Source: Archegozetes longisetosus
Taxonomy: Eukaryota; Arthropoda; Arachnida; Sarcoptiformes; Trhypochthoniidae
Assembly (NCBI GenBank): GCA_018873245.2
Contig: JAEMBT020000005.1
Span: 14,522,001 to 14,586,000 of the forward strand
Direction: 5' to 3'
Length of the DNA: 64,000 nucleotides
Part shown: one piece after another, positions 25,982 through 39,060 of the stretch
Numbering within the stretch: position 1 is the first letter of the stretch
Layout of the letters: every line of letters begins with the position of its first letter
Notes under the pieces: model-generated
What the model was told of the DNA's origin: nothing
Databases searched by the model: none
The model's input: only the letters and a program-made list of their open reading frames with translations
Program-made: the position numbers and the translations under genes

Positions 25982-27537
25982 ATTTCTATAAGATTGAATG
26001 CAACGAACACTGCTCAACAATTAATATTGTTTTCAAATCACATTGTTTAGCTTGATTTGTTAGATGCTCTACTAAAACTACACGAGTATTGGCTGATTTA
26101 CATGAGTTTTTAGTCCTAATTATTACTATCTGCTTAATAAAATTCGTTCGATAATAAAAATAAAATTTTTGATAAAAATGACTATAGTCGCTAATGCATT
26201 TTATTAGCTGATAAGTTGAAAATGAATCAATTCAAACTATTTGTGCACCTAATTGTTAGAACATTTTAAAAATACTGTTTATGCAATGCCATCGAGTGTA
26301 GATGAACGTTACGCATAAGTGATCAATTGAACAAAAATCATTTTTAAAAATGCTTATTTCGTGTTTAATATATTGAAGTCAGTCACTTTTATCAGATTAG
26401 CAGAAGACATATTGTAGCTATTAAATACAATTATAACGATTGTTTAATTAGCTCTTCTATTGTTTACAATGTTTTATGGCTGCTATATTTTTTTAACGAA
26501 TCATTGCAATTGTTGTGATATGTGTGCATCAGTAGAACTTGAGTCTCATTTTAATACATCGTGATGTTGTACGCTCTGGTTTGAAGCTAATTTGTAAAAT
26601 ATTTCTACTTAACTGTTTATGAATACGAATGTTTTGCAATAATAAATTGACTAGAAACTGTTTCATATTAATATATTTTACAGCTTTATCTGTAAGTTAA
26701 GTTAGTTTTCCTATTCTCTTTGTAAACAATTTCTATTTAAATCAGTAAAACATACTTATAGGCTATACGTGAGTACTTAGAGTCACTTAACTTCACCTTT
26801 GACCTTGATCTGTCAGGTATTTCACCAATAGATATGTGACAATTGTTGAACCATCAAAGTTTGCTTATCTTTAACCTTCGAAATAAGTTAATTGCAGCCA
26901 ATCAGTCGAAGCCTCAGTTCGCTCAAACATTCTTATGATTCAACTTGATAAATAAACTCAATATTATCAGCATTTTTCCTTAGTTCAAATCAGTTCATAG
27001 AATAAGGATTTAACCCAAGTTTTAACCTTTAAAGCTTTAATCTGAGGTGAATGAACTCAAATACTACAAAATAAAACTCGATTCAAGCATCCGTTTATAA
27101 GATAAGCTATTAGAAATGGCTGTAAAAATGCGTTTACTATTGTAAAATCCGTTAGCTCAAAATATTTGAAAGATTCAATCTTGAGGTAAAGCTGCACTCA
27201 ACGATAAATTTGCCACAATATCATGCTCTGCAATGACTGCAATTTCGATGTTGTCAAACTTTAATGCGCAAAGTATCTGAATTGAGGTGAAATACAGAAA
27301 ATTTTGGTTAATCTTTCAGGCCTCCACAGTACATAAAATGAGAAACATAAACAAACAAAAAATGAATAGATAACGATTGTATTAAGGTTTATTTGCATCA
27401 ATCTTAATCCATAGCTGACACATACATTAGGTTTGATCAATAATCGAAAGTAAAATTTTAGTCAACTTTAAAAAATAAATGCCATAATGAGAAAATGAAA
27501 TGAATCGCTAGTATTAAGTAGTCGAACAAATGAAGAA
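25982..27537. other. Intergenic, nothing recognised
   Basis: AT-rich sequence upstream of the Src-like kinase and downstream of AGMO (minus strand). No repeat termini or coding segment are supported. Confidence 0.4.
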
Positions 27538-29856
27538 TTACAATTCAACTTTGGGTTTATTGAGGAAAGAAGAGCATTCGTCGTATCTCAAAGCAAAGAT
27601 GAACCAGAACAACGTGAAAGATAGTACAAGTACTGCAACGTAAGCTAGCTTTCTCCATACAACCCATTTATTTTGGTAATCCATTTTGTTGTCCATGTAA
27701 TTATCGATATATTTATCTTCTTTCATGAGTGATAGTTTGTCGTAATTCTGTTTGCATCGACTATTTGTTCTATTGAGCCATACCATTAGCCAAATAACTA
27801 TAGATATCAAGTGAACGATACGGACAATAGTTAATGAAACGTAAGTGAAGTGTTGCAAGTGTGAAGGAAGTGACGATTGTTGCCATGAACTGATCAAATA
27901 GGCATCAAACACGAAGAAGAGTAGACAACGACTCGATTCCACTAATGGTGCGATTGATCTATATTTTAATTTTGCATCAAAACAGGAACAATATGAATAA
28001 AAGTATTTTTCAAAACAAAAATAGGCGAAGGATTGGCAAACCTTCGGTCAAATATAGTTCCGAATGAAGTCAGAGATAATAACACGTATATGAATACTAT
28101 TAAAGCATTTGAATGAGAATATCTGATCAATGGATGATCTGTCACGATATAGAAACCAAGTGACACCATAAATCCATGAGCCATAACATAGAAAGTTTGC
28201 CACAAAGGTATTTGAGGGTCATATCTTTGAATCGGCGAATAAGGATCTACTTCTGGCAAGTCACTCAATAGACCGAGTCTTGGTTTGCCTGAGAAAAGTA
28301 ATTAGACCAGATATGACACACTATTCAAACAATAAATCATTAAATTGTCAATAAATACCTGGCGCCCAACCGGGACCGTAAAATAAAGCGCGAAATTTAT
28401 TCTTCCAGCCATCAGCCATCTTGAATTTTTTCCAAATAGTTTCGTAATAGTAATAGAAGTGCAAAGTTATCGTATCGAATGTTTCGTATGGTTCAGTGGT
28501 GGTTCCAAAAACTATTTTTTGTTCTTCTGCCTGATATGTGCCAAAAATGCGATCCCAAATCATAAGTAAAGCACCAAAGTTTTTATCAATACAGTAGGGA
28601 TTCTTTCCGTGATGCACCCGATGTTGACGCGGAGTATTGATTAAGTATTCAATTGGACCCAAATTATAGACAACTTCTGTGTGAAGCCATAACTGATAGA
28701 TAAGTGAGAACTGCATGTGTACAAGGAGAATTGGAGGAGGAATTATGAGTGCCAGCGGTGTTGGAAAGAACTATAATTTCAGATGAATCAACAAATAATT
28801 AGTGAATCAGCCATTCGAAACAGTCAAATCATTAAAAACTGACCTCGTAAATGACCAAATCAACGATTGTGTCTCTCAATGTTGTCGATACGTCCAGTTC
28901 CTCAGCATTGTGATGGAACTGATGACTCGCCCAAAATATATTAATCTCGTGAAGAGATCGATGTACCCAGTAGTAGATAAATTCGATCAATAATAACGAT
29001 AAGATCCAAGTCGAACAACATGTTCTCGGTAAATCAATTATGCGATAATTGTCATAAAGAAAGTAAAATAAACGCAAAACTGTTCCCAAAAGTAGAACTC
29101 TGGTATGAATAATACAAAAGATTTGACTGAAATCTCGCGATTAATGAAACCAATGGAATAGTCATAACCGTTACCTCATCACAACAAACAGAAGCCCAGC
29201 GCCAATGTTAACGATAATATCGCTCACTCTCGAGGGCCGTTTGCGCTGGAAAAAGCGTATCAATTGCTCGATTGACATCATGAGCGCAAAAGCTGGGAAT
29301 ATCTATATTCACGCATAAATTCAAAATTAAGCACTTGATTAAAAATATTGACCAATTTTAGCATTAAGCTAAAAATTGTCATGACTCTTTATGCGTGAGC
29401 AATAGAATCAAAGTTGACGACAAAATCACTATTGACGAGAATCATAATAATAAGTTTATATGAACAAGTGAAGATTCTAGTTTTTCAGCAAACGTAGTAG
29501 TAGTCATATGGTTTGCTAAATATGAAAATCTTTTATAAACTAACTCTCAATAGTTTATGACTATATTCATCTTGAAATTTAAGACTAAACTACTGAAAAA
29601 GGATGATTATTAAGCGCGATCTTAGCTAAAGCTTTTATAAAAACCAATAATTGACATTAACCTGAACTTCGTAGTTGGGCACATCATGAGGTGAACTGAA
29701 TGATGAAGAGTTGGGCGAAATGATATAGAAAAGCCATCCAATTTGTTCAAGAGCTCCCTTAAAGAATACTTGACCACATGTATGCAATGCATCAATCGAT
29801 GATTCAGTTGATGACAATGACATCGATGAAGACGATGATAATGAAGAGTTGATCAT
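27538..29856 (-). CDS. AGMO: Alkylglycerol monooxygenase (TMEM195 family)
   Basis: Tetrahydrobiopterin-dependent, di-iron ER membrane enzyme that cleaves the ether bond of alkylglycerols; a fatty-acid-hydroxylase superfamily fold. Six exons, 29856-29662, 29302-29175, 29099-28844, 28770-28359, 28288-28042 and 27958-27538, join in frame to 552 residues. The histidine boxes are intact: HRSLHE (H154/H158), HQFHH (H167, H170, H171), LWLHTE (H223) and HRVHHGKNPY (H243, H246, H247). DRIFGTYQAE and GPGWAPGKPRLG match AGMO rather than sterol desaturases, and the C-terminal membrane region aligns over DRR...RCLLFF. It is longer than human AGMO (445), with a Ser-rich N-terminal segment of about 25 residues and an extended C-terminal tail. 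All splice sites are GT-AG, and read-through ORFs past 28042 are intronic. The first exon is the least constrained by homology. Confidence 0.93.
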
Positions 29857-32800
29857 TTCTATTAGATTTTTTTTTTATAGAAATTCAACTCAATTCTTAT
29901 TACTTCTCATATGAATGACAAAATATACTTATTGAGAAAATGTTTGACTATTTTCTTAAATTCTAACGTCAAGTTTTAGATTGAGATCCTGTTAGACTGT
30001 TTCGCCTCTTCATAAATGAAAAGTTTGAGCTTTTTTGTAAAACACTTTCTCTTTGAATTAGAAGCCAAATAAGCACAAGTTCTGACTTTATGGGACAGCA
30101 GACCCTTTGGGGTCCTAAACTAGAATAACTGAAAAGCTAATATAGTGAGATCGCTCAAAGCAATCATTTCTGGAAAAAACCCTTCCAATAGTTATGTGCT
30201 CTTCGATTGGCCTATTTTTCCGAAGATTCTTCATAAATACCTTAAATGAGATTCTGTTCAGTACCGTAAATAGCAGTTACATTTGTTTTTCTTCGAAGAC
30301 CTCTGGTTTTGGATTAAGCGAATTGAGCGCATTGACCAAAACACCTGCACATTATAAAAACCTTGTCAATCTCGACTCGTGATCAAAAGTTTTAATATAA
30401 GTTCCTCTTATTTTTCAATTAATGTCTGTTCAAAGCTTTACACAAATTGATGAAGCTTTGACTGAAGAGATAAAGATTTGTTATGAAGTTATTTTATGCC
30501 AAAAACTTTCTCTTTTTAAACAATATATATTTAGTCATAAAATTATTCAAATAAGTTAAACAAAAGTTTATCGTGAAAAATAATTTCACCTTATGGTAAA
30601 CTTTTATTAGTCATATAAGATAGACTTACATTAAGCTTATTAACGACAAATTCAATCGTTTAATTGAACGACAGATTAACTCAACAAAAAAAACAAAACT
30701 TTAAATGAGTGAAAGTTTAATTAATAACATTGATAACCATGTATTGAATTAGGCGAAAAAACTCATAAAACTATTTCACAAATCACCTTTTGATTGAAGC
30801 AAAAAGTTAGTCAATTCGTCATTATCTGAATGAGAAGACAAACCACATGAAAGATATAATGAAAGTAATAGCTATGATATATATATAGGTCATTTATAGG
30901 TCGAAGTCGGTCAAATTAATGATCAGTTCCTCCTCATTCAAGGAATATAAGTAATAAGATTTTAAGATCACCACTGGTTTAAACTAGTTTTTCTACACTT
31001 TAAATTTAGATTTTTAATAATTTATTATTAATGCGGATAAAAATTTTACGCTTTTTTCTTTCACGTGTTTGTAACGTATACTCAATTGTATTTGTTGATA
31101 TCAGTTATATTGGTAATTGACATATTTCTTTTTTGACTAATTTCGTTGGAATTGAATAAGATAGTCTTGTTGTTATTATTTTGAACTAAACCATCGAAAT
31201 AGAATAAATTTGATGTTTTGAATACTGAGTGAAAAAGCTGCCACAGATTTAGTGAATGGAAAGTAAAACGTAAATTTTGCTTGTTAAACAAAAATTTGAG
31301 CACAGAATCCATCGAAAGCCTAAATAAGATTTGTCTCAGATCAGCGTTATCTATAAGGAAAATAACTTATTTGAAATAAGTGATACACTTTTTATTTTGA
31401 TGTATAAACAATTTAGTTTTCTCCCTCAGAGTCCTCTCAGACAAAATCTAAACAGAAAAGAAAAAGATTTATCTAAAACTTCATTCATTAAATCCTAACT
31501 TAAAACAAGACTTCGAGGGCATCGCTGGAAGAGAGGGAGAGATATAAACGCGGAAATGTCAGCTTAAAAATAATAATATGTCATAATAAGTTTGTAAGTA
31601 TATAAAACTGACATTTTTATTGATTATTTAATAACTTAATTCGGATCGATATTGCGCAACAATTTTTCATTCAAAGGTTTTAACTTTGCTGCCTCTCTGT
31701 TTATAAATTTTTTCGATATTCAATCAAAATTTTCTCTCGTAAATGATACAGATTTTTGTCTTATATTGCAATCTTAACCTAAAATTCAATACTGATATTT
31801 CTAGTTTTCAAAACTATTTTGTTTGAGCGAATAATCTATTTTGCCTCCAACTGAGTGTTCACCTAAATGTTGTTTATTTGAAAACTTTGTCCGTCTGTAA
31901 TTTAAAACAGTTTTCACTTTCATAGCTGATCGACTTCTCATGTGATTCTAAAATGTTTGATCATTGCATAACATGTTTTCGAGTTTCATTCTTCTTGCCA
32001 ACACTTGCCAAGTTTGCAAAAGCTTGAAAAATGTATATCTTTTCAATCTGAATCTGAAACACATTTAGAGTTTTGATTTCAGTCAAATTATCAATCATTC
32101 GCAAGAATAATTACACAAAACTTGAAGGCTTTTACACAAGAAAGTACAATCACTAATGAGGTTAGGTTTGAACAGATACAGGCATTTGGCTCAAGCTAAA
32201 AATAATAAGTTCTATTCACAATCACTTACGAGAAAAACAAACAATTTTAAGAACTTAAGATCAAACAAGTTTCATATGAGTTTGTAAACTACTTTAACGA
32301 ATAGAACGGCACTCATAACAATCAATAATACAATAATCCAATACTTGGCGTTGATTCTCGACTGACACCGAGACGTGACTTCGCTTTTCAATATCACTTC
32401 ATCTTTGAACTCAAGTTTTCTCAGCTTGGACTATCTTTGTTGCAATGATTATTTGACTCAAACTTTCCATTTTTTGTCTGCCATTCACTCGTCCCCTCTC
32501 ATAGGATAAATGAGAAACCGATGCTCTTCAGTGCCAATAGGATTTTGTGCTAATTGTGTTCGAACCTTTCGAAATGTTTGCGCACAACAAATACAAGACT
32601 CTCTTATACGAGGTTGTCTTCTGATCTGAACCACTCTCACAAACAAATTCAATACTTTTCCACTTTTATTAGCGATCAGTCGACCTCTCAAATGCATTTC
32701 CAGTGGCGAGGAAATTAGTTTGTTTTGTGCACAGTTTTTACTTGGTTTTCAGCATTTTCAAAATTTACTTTGATCTCAATCGGAAAAAAAATTAGAAACT

Positions 32801-34639
32801 CGTGCAAACATAGTTGCCCTTTATTTTTCTTAACCCTTTTGAGACTGAGTAAGTGAGCTATAAAGGTTACAAAAGGTACCAAATCTAATGATCTTTCAAC
32901 AAGGGAACAATCAACAAAAGTGTCAATTTTCCGTTGAAAAAATGTTTTGGGCTAGATAAATTTTGTACAAAAATATTTGGCTTTATATTAAATGTTTGTA
33001 GCTGCATTTATATCGCGATTCCACACTATTTTGCAATTTGAGAAAAATTGAAAACCATGTGGTGATTGAGATGTATTACATTGTTGATAACAATTTGAAC
33101 AAACATTGTTTTAAATTTATCTGTTAAGTGAATCACACAATTTCTATTCCTTCTTAAAGGTAAATATAACTTTTTAAATGGCGTTTTAGGGCAACTTTTA
33201 ATAAAAGGGGTTCAACTTTTCCATTTCCATAAGCTATAGATGTTTTTCTTCATCATTTGTTTTTGTAACTTCATTTGATTGTTTACCTAAAACCTTTCGT
33301 ATATTAATTTGCCTATCCCATTTCAATCGTGAAACAGTTTTTCTAGCAGAAGTATTCTGTAGTTTTTCGAAAAGTTTCAATTATAACTTTGTATATTCTA
33401 AATTATTATATTTCCTGCTAATATTTTGAGATTTTCCAATTTGTTCCATTTTGAAACTTGAGATAAAACATATCCGGTCATTTTCTTCAAATGTTCTTTC
33501 TATGAAGTTCTTTAGTACGATATCTATAACTCAAACTTTTATATAAAAAATTCTTTTCATCTTTAAACATACTAAACATATATTTTGTGTCTGAAGCTAT
33601 TCCAACAAAACTAGAAAATTTATTATTTTTTTAGATTGAATCTGATTTGACTCATAACATCTTTTAGATTCAAATTTCCTCTGATTTTTCTAATTGTGTA
33701 ATTGAAACATTAATTTCATATGTAGAGAATGATCCAGCAAAACAAATATCATTTATAGGGTTTCAAATTTATTAATATTAAAATATTCGGACCAATAGGA
33801 TTTAGATTTCTCTGGAACTCTTGACATTCGTATCGTCATTATTCTGTATTAATTTTAATGACGTTAATAATTTTCCGAAAGCATCTGTTGTATAAATGAT
33901 ATTTTCAATAAAAACCAAAAATCGGAAATAGATTAAATGATTTTACTCTTTGCATATCTCCGGAATTTTCTAAATATCGAAATTGATTGAAATAGTTAGT
34001 AATTTGAATAGAAAATTAATATATTTTCTCCATGATGTTTAGAGTTCATGGAATGAAAATTCGTTAGACAACTTAAGTTCGGTTCTAAATGTTTTTAGAT
34101 TTGAGGTAAAATCTATAGAGGCGCATTTTCCAAACAGATATTTCAATATTTGACAAAGATTTTTTTATTAACATTAGAAAATTGAAGTTTAAAATATTTT
34201 CTAATCTTGGATACGTATGAATTATGATGTTATTTTTAATATTTGTTTCAAAGTCTTCGTAGCATTCGGAATCAAATAAGACTTGTACTTTTCATCATAA
34301 ACTTTATCTTTAACGGGTCTTAAATTTAAATTCATTATCTAATTTCTTTTTTCTTTTAACTGATAAAAAATGTTAAATATTTGGTTTTTCATTAATAATA
34401 TCGAATCAGATTAAAGCAACTTACAATAATAAAGTTTGAATAATGGTGATGTTTTAATCATTAATGAAGAAATTTCCAAGACGTCTTCATTAACTTTTTA
34501 TATTAAATTTCATTTTTTCTTTGCAAATTTATTTAAAACACATTTAGTAGTAAATTTTTTAGTTTAAAATTAACATTAGTCATCCGTTGCTTCAAAGGTG
34601 GCATATATTTCTTACATTCTCTACTTGAGCTACGTTTGT
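29857..34639. other. Long gene-poor AT-rich region
   Basis: Nearly 5 kb without a recognisable gene. A frame at 32485-32697 (minus), rich in Arg and Cys, has slightly higher GC and an ATG start but matches no family I know and has no partner exons. The rest is AT-rich with many short homopolymer runs. The 29.9-30.2 kb end probably includes the AGMO promoter. Confidence 0.4.
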
Positions 34640-35205
34640 GACCATGATTATTGCAAGACTTACAATAATCAGACATCGAAAAGATAATTAATTTAATGGA
34701 TTTTCGTGTCTTTTTTTATTATAAATCTTATCAGTTAAAACATTTTAATTTATAACTTTTGATGACAATTGGCAACATTGGTCCTTAAGAGATTAAAAAG
34801 GACTTACATTAGTGTTGAACATATATTTGAAAGTCGTAAGCAATGTAATAATATTTAGTACTTATAAATAATACAATTTTTGCATTGACTACACATTAAG
34901 CAATTAAAATTAACTAATACAATAATTACATTGACTATACATATAGCACTTTTTATAACTAATACAATCTTTAGATCTAGATCTGATAAAATTTTGTAAT
35001 TGTTCGAGAATGTGACCTCTGATTATTTTGTAAACAAAGTAGAAAACATTAGTCATGTACAATTTAAGTTCAATATATTTTTGCAACCATAATTATTACA
35101 AGACTTACAATAATCATTTTTTAAAAAGTAGTTTATTGGGTTTTCATATCTTTTTACTACAAATCTTGTCAGTTAAAATCTTCTAGTTTATAACTTTTTT
35201 GATAA
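34640..35205. repeat. Pair of degenerate ~120-bp direct repeats
   Basis: A segment at about 34640-34765 recurs at about 35085-35205 in the same orientation. Shared blocks include ATTATTGCAAGACTTACAAT / ATTATTACAAGACTTACAAT, then AAATCTTATCAGTTAAAA / AAATCTTGTCAGTTAAAA, then TTTATAACTTTT. Between them are two further related stretches with AATACAAT and CATTGACTA words (34865-34975). It is probably a decayed repeat or old tandem duplication. Confidence 0.55.
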
Positions 35206-35415
35206 CGAAATCTTAATCATAGCCTGCAATAAAGAGGAGTATATTTTCGGTGAGAATCCCATAAAGACAGCGGGCACTAACAATATGCCCCTTTTTTCAG
35301 AACTGTGTTCACAATACAACTTTGGCTCTTATTGACCGCTTATCACGTGTTTGTCATATTTAGTTGATATTGAATTTTTACACGTATAACATTGGATTTA
35401 CTGCGTTTGATTCAA

Positions 35416-35955
35416 GCAAACACTTAAGACAGTTATGCACGCGCTCGACGCTTGCGCTCACGCTCGGTCGGGAATTGGCGCTCGTATTAATGCTTGTGGA
35501 AGATGAAACGCTCGACGCTCGCCCTTTCGAGGTACTCGAGCACCGAGCGTTTATTGAGCGTCAAGTCAGCAAAGTTCATGAATCGAAAGGCTTTTTCAGC
35601 ACAAAATTTATTTTATTTGAGCTGTAATTTTATCTGTGTATACATTTCATAAATATGATACTGATTGAAAGCCATTCAAACGAATACTTTAGTTTATAAG
35701 CTGATGCCATATAAATGAAATGCTTATATTGAAGATATGTGAACACATTTTAGTATCTAAAAATTACTCAAAAATAAACAAATTGTTTAAAAACAATTTT
35801 ATGACGGTATTTTGATCTTATTTGAGCTGTTTTAAAATTTATACTGTATTTCTAATATAGAAAAATACGTACTAATATTTGACGCTAAACGCTCGCGCTC
35901 GCTATCGAGCGCCAAACGCTCGAGCGTTGAGTATCAATGGCTTAAGCATTGTTTA
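35416..35955. mobile_element. Candidate MITE with CGCTCG-rich inverted termini
   Basis: The left end (35416-35560) and the reverse complement of the right end (about 35880-35955) share AAACA..CTTAAG.CA.T.AT.C followed by clusters of CGCTCGA/GCGCTCG words. The interior (about 35570-35880) is plain AT-rich DNA without coding similarity. High local GC in an AT-rich genome, inverted termini and a short non-coding core fit a non-autonomous DNA element. The open frame across 35364-35627 is a product of the CG-rich head, not a gene. No target-site duplication could be identified. Confidence 0.5.
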
Positions 35956-36109
35956 TCAATTTGATTTGCGAAGTCTAGATTAAACAACAGAGCTTACTGT
36001 ATGAAATTGAAATTTTTCAATTCAATTCTGATAATGACTTGTGACTTTAGCTTTCCTATGACTCAGTATTGCTGTATATGATTATCACTAATAATATTGG
36101 TGATCTTTA

Positions 36110-38182
36110 ATCTCTTCTAAAAGACATTAAAAAGGAAGACAAGTTGTATAAGAAGCTGAAGAATAAAAGAAGCCCCGCTGAATGGCACACGTTTACAAAA
36201 CTAAAGCGTAAAATAAAAAGTAAATGTAAATGGGCTGAAAAAATTATATAAATAACTTGTTGAATAGTTGCCATGTGAGTAGTGAGCAGAGAAAACTGTT
36301 CTCATATTTTAGATATAAATCTAAAGGTTATAAACAAATCTCTGACCTCATGTATAATAATGTTGTTATAACTGATAGTAAGGAAAAAGTTAAAATACTT
36401 AATGTGATTTTCAATAATGTTTTTAAAAATAATCCCAATGAAAATCCGCCTCATTTTCCAACTATTGTTAATAATAGACTCGAAAAAATTAGAACCACTC
36501 CTTTTGAAGTTAAATTTCATCTCAATAACATAAAATCCGGTAGAGGTCCGGGATTTGATGGGTTGAGTGGCATTCTTCTAAAGAATATTTCTGATGAAAT
36601 TTGTTTAGTTGTCTCAGACTTATTCAATTATATTTTTGAGAAAAAAGAATGGCCCGAAATCTAGAAAAAGAGTGTGATAACACCAATACCTAAAATGGGT
36701 TCCGCCACTGATCCTAATAATTATAGGCCTATCTCTATACTGCCTATTCTTAGTAACATTTTAGAGCGAATTATTTATGAAAGAATTCTGAACCACTTGA
36801 ATGATAATGACTGTATTTTCAAGTATCAATCAGGTTTCAGATTTAATGATGGCACAAATCGAGCCCTGCTATCGTTGATTGAAAAATGGCAGAATGAGAT
36901 AAATTGCAAAAGAATAATTGCGGCATTTTTTGCGCATTTTAAAAAGGGTTTCGATAGTGTTTGGCATAAAGCACTTCTTAAAAAGATAGAAAGCTATGGA
37001 GTTTGTGGCGATCTCTTGGATTTATTAACTTCATATCTGTCTTATAGGTACTACTGTGTTAAAATTGATGGACAGATTTATGAGTTTTTAGAAATTGAAT
37101 CTGGAGTTTTACAAGGTAGCGTTCTCGGTCACTTGTTATTTCTCATTTTTATAAATGATATTTATATGTGTTGCCCGGACTCTGAAGAGTGCTGTCGTTT
37201 ATATGCAGACGATTTATTATATTGGATTTCTGATACAAAAAAAGACAGTTTATATCAGAGACTCCAGTCAGGTTGTGATGCCATACAGGAATGGGCGGAT
37301 AAATGGCATTTGCCTATTAATGTAAAGAAATGTTCAACTATGATTATAAGTTTAGATAAGAAGAAAAAATTTGATTCGCCTAATATTACATTATATAACG
37401 AGCACATTACTTGTGAAAAAGTTCACAAACACTTAGGTTTGAACATTTCTAACGATATCTCGTGGTCGGATCATTGTAATTATGTTATTAACAAATGCAA
37501 CAAACTTATTGGTCTTATGTATCAAATGAGAGGGTTGCCAGAAAATGCATTAAAAAAGTTTTATCTATGTATTATTCGACCTAATATTGAATATGTTTGT
37601 GAGGTTTATGGCAATCCTGGAAAGACTAATTTGTATAATATAGAATTTATTCAAAAGCGAGCCTTGAGATGCATCTCAAAAACTAATTTTGGTCAAACTT
37701 CCATTGATGTTTCTTATGAAGCTCTATTATCTTATTATAATATGTGTACAATTGAGGATAGGATCAAGTTTTATAGAATGAAAAATTTGTATCAAATTGT
37801 AAATAACTATTCACCTGAACATATGAATGATTTAATGCCTTCAACATGTTTTCATAGGCATAATATGAATTTGAGAAATAGATCTGATTTTGATCTACCT
37901 AAGCCTAGAACTGAAACATTCAAACATTCATTTTCTTATACCTCAATAACTGAATGGAATAATTTAGATTTTGATGTGAAAAATGCTAAATCTTTGAATG
38001 AATTCAAAGCGTTATTTATAGATTATTTTAATTGGTTTCTTAAGTTTTTATTTCATTTTATTATTTGTTTTTTTTGTTACTCGTTGAAGGGGCTTTCTTA
38101 ATTATGGTGATCTATGTATCGCCCTCTGAAAATCCCGGAAAATATCTTTATCCGAATTTTTAATAAATAAATAAATAAATAA
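36110..38182 (+). mobile_element. 5'-truncated non-LTR retrotransposon (Jockey/CR1-like), inactive
   Basis: Carries the 3' part of a LINE second ORF and ends in AATAAATAAATAAATAAAT repeats at 38160-38182, typical of target-primed insertion. The 5' end is lost: it begins in the linker between endonuclease and reverse transcriptase (KKLKNKRSPAEW), so no endonuclease remains. It lies on the plus strand between the CGCTCG element and the CGAGTC element. Low divergence of the RT frame suggests moderate age. Confidence 0.85.
36113..38101 (+). pseudogene. LINE reverse transcriptase, broken
   Basis: Reverse transcriptase motifs are in order: PNNYRPISILPILSNILERI, YQSGFR, FDSVWH, GVLQGSVLGHLLF, the catalytic box LYADDLLYW, and the thumb region (HLGLNISNDISW). 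Three lesions are visible: a frameshift near 36245, an in-frame TAG at 36662-36664, and loss of the first catalytic Asp of motif A (FFAHFKKGFDSV, a His encoded at 36935-36937 where the family has Asp). The PQG of the family's VPQGS is LQG. It ends at TAA 38101 after a hydrophobic tail. It cannot encode an active enzyme. Confidence 0.85.
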
Positions 38183-39030
38183 TATTTCATACTATAAACT
38201 TAAGTTATAATATGGCTTCACTTCATTTCACAATAACTAAAATTGAAAATCACACTTCTTATAACTCTTTAACAACCATGAAATAACACCATAATCAAAT
38301 TTATCATAGCACTCTATCACATACTTTTCAATCTAACAATTCAATAAAAACGAGAAAAAAACTTAATTAAAGCAATCTATAACTTCATACTTAATTAAAT
38401 TGTTTCATAGTTCGTAGTTATATCATAGTTTGATATAAATCACAGACGATTTCTGTTGGAGAATATTTGTTAATTCAAAAACTAATTACATGGAACTTAA
38501 CCAAAAAAGGATAGAACTGTCATTACCTGCTTTAACATAAGCGCCGGTTATCAAAAATTGTTTTAATAAAATATCAATAAATCAAATCTAAAACGTTTAT
38601 AATGAAGAGTAAATTTATACTAATTTTTGATGTTTCCACATATTAAAATAACAACAATAAAATTAGCTACGCTAGATAGTAACAAGACTACTATATTAAA
38701 CTGTTTAAATGGCATATTTAGGTATCGTCGAACCAATTAATTTAAATTTAATATTTCTAACCTCTTGATTTTTTCCATTAATGCTAAATTGTCTCCCTAA
38801 ACTTTAAGTGTAGACGTAACTAAACAATAGTGCTCCGCACAAATCGAGTTCGAGTCGAGTCGAGTCGGAGCAGATTTAAATTCGACTCGTAAAAATCGAG
38901 TCGAGTCTGTTCAAACCACGAATCGATTTGATTTGGACCCGTGTCGAGTCTACCCGAAGACTCGAATCAACTAATATTAATGGATTACATAAATTTTTCA
39001 ACTCAAATATCGAACGGATGTGTAGAGTGA

Positions 39031-39043
39031 ACCCCCTTTTATA
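39031..39043 (-). promoter_or_regulatory. TATA box on the minus strand
   Basis: The minus strand reads TATAAAAGGGGGT, a very strong TATA match in an otherwise AT-rich but not TATAAAAG-rich region. It lies about 25 bp downstream (minus direction) of the nearest heat-shock-like motif, the spacing seen in hsp promoters. Transcription would start near 39010 and read toward 38830. Confidence 0.55.
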
Positions 39044-39060
39044 CTGAAATGCATGCTTTC

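Noticed and set aside
27966-28041. Extension of AGMO exon 5 through its read-through frame
   Set aside because: A donor at 28041 joins exactly in frame to the next exon, matching the family's DxR...RCL region; the extra frame is intronic.
32485-32697. Arg/Cys-rich minus-strand frame of 70 codons
   Set aside because: It has an ATG and slightly higher GC but no family similarity, no flanking exons and no domain; not enough support to call a gene.
35364-35627. 87-codon plus-strand frame
   Set aside because: It runs through the CGCTCG-rich end of the candidate MITE; its composition (Leu/Glu/Arg repeats) is explained by the repeat words and it resembles no protein.
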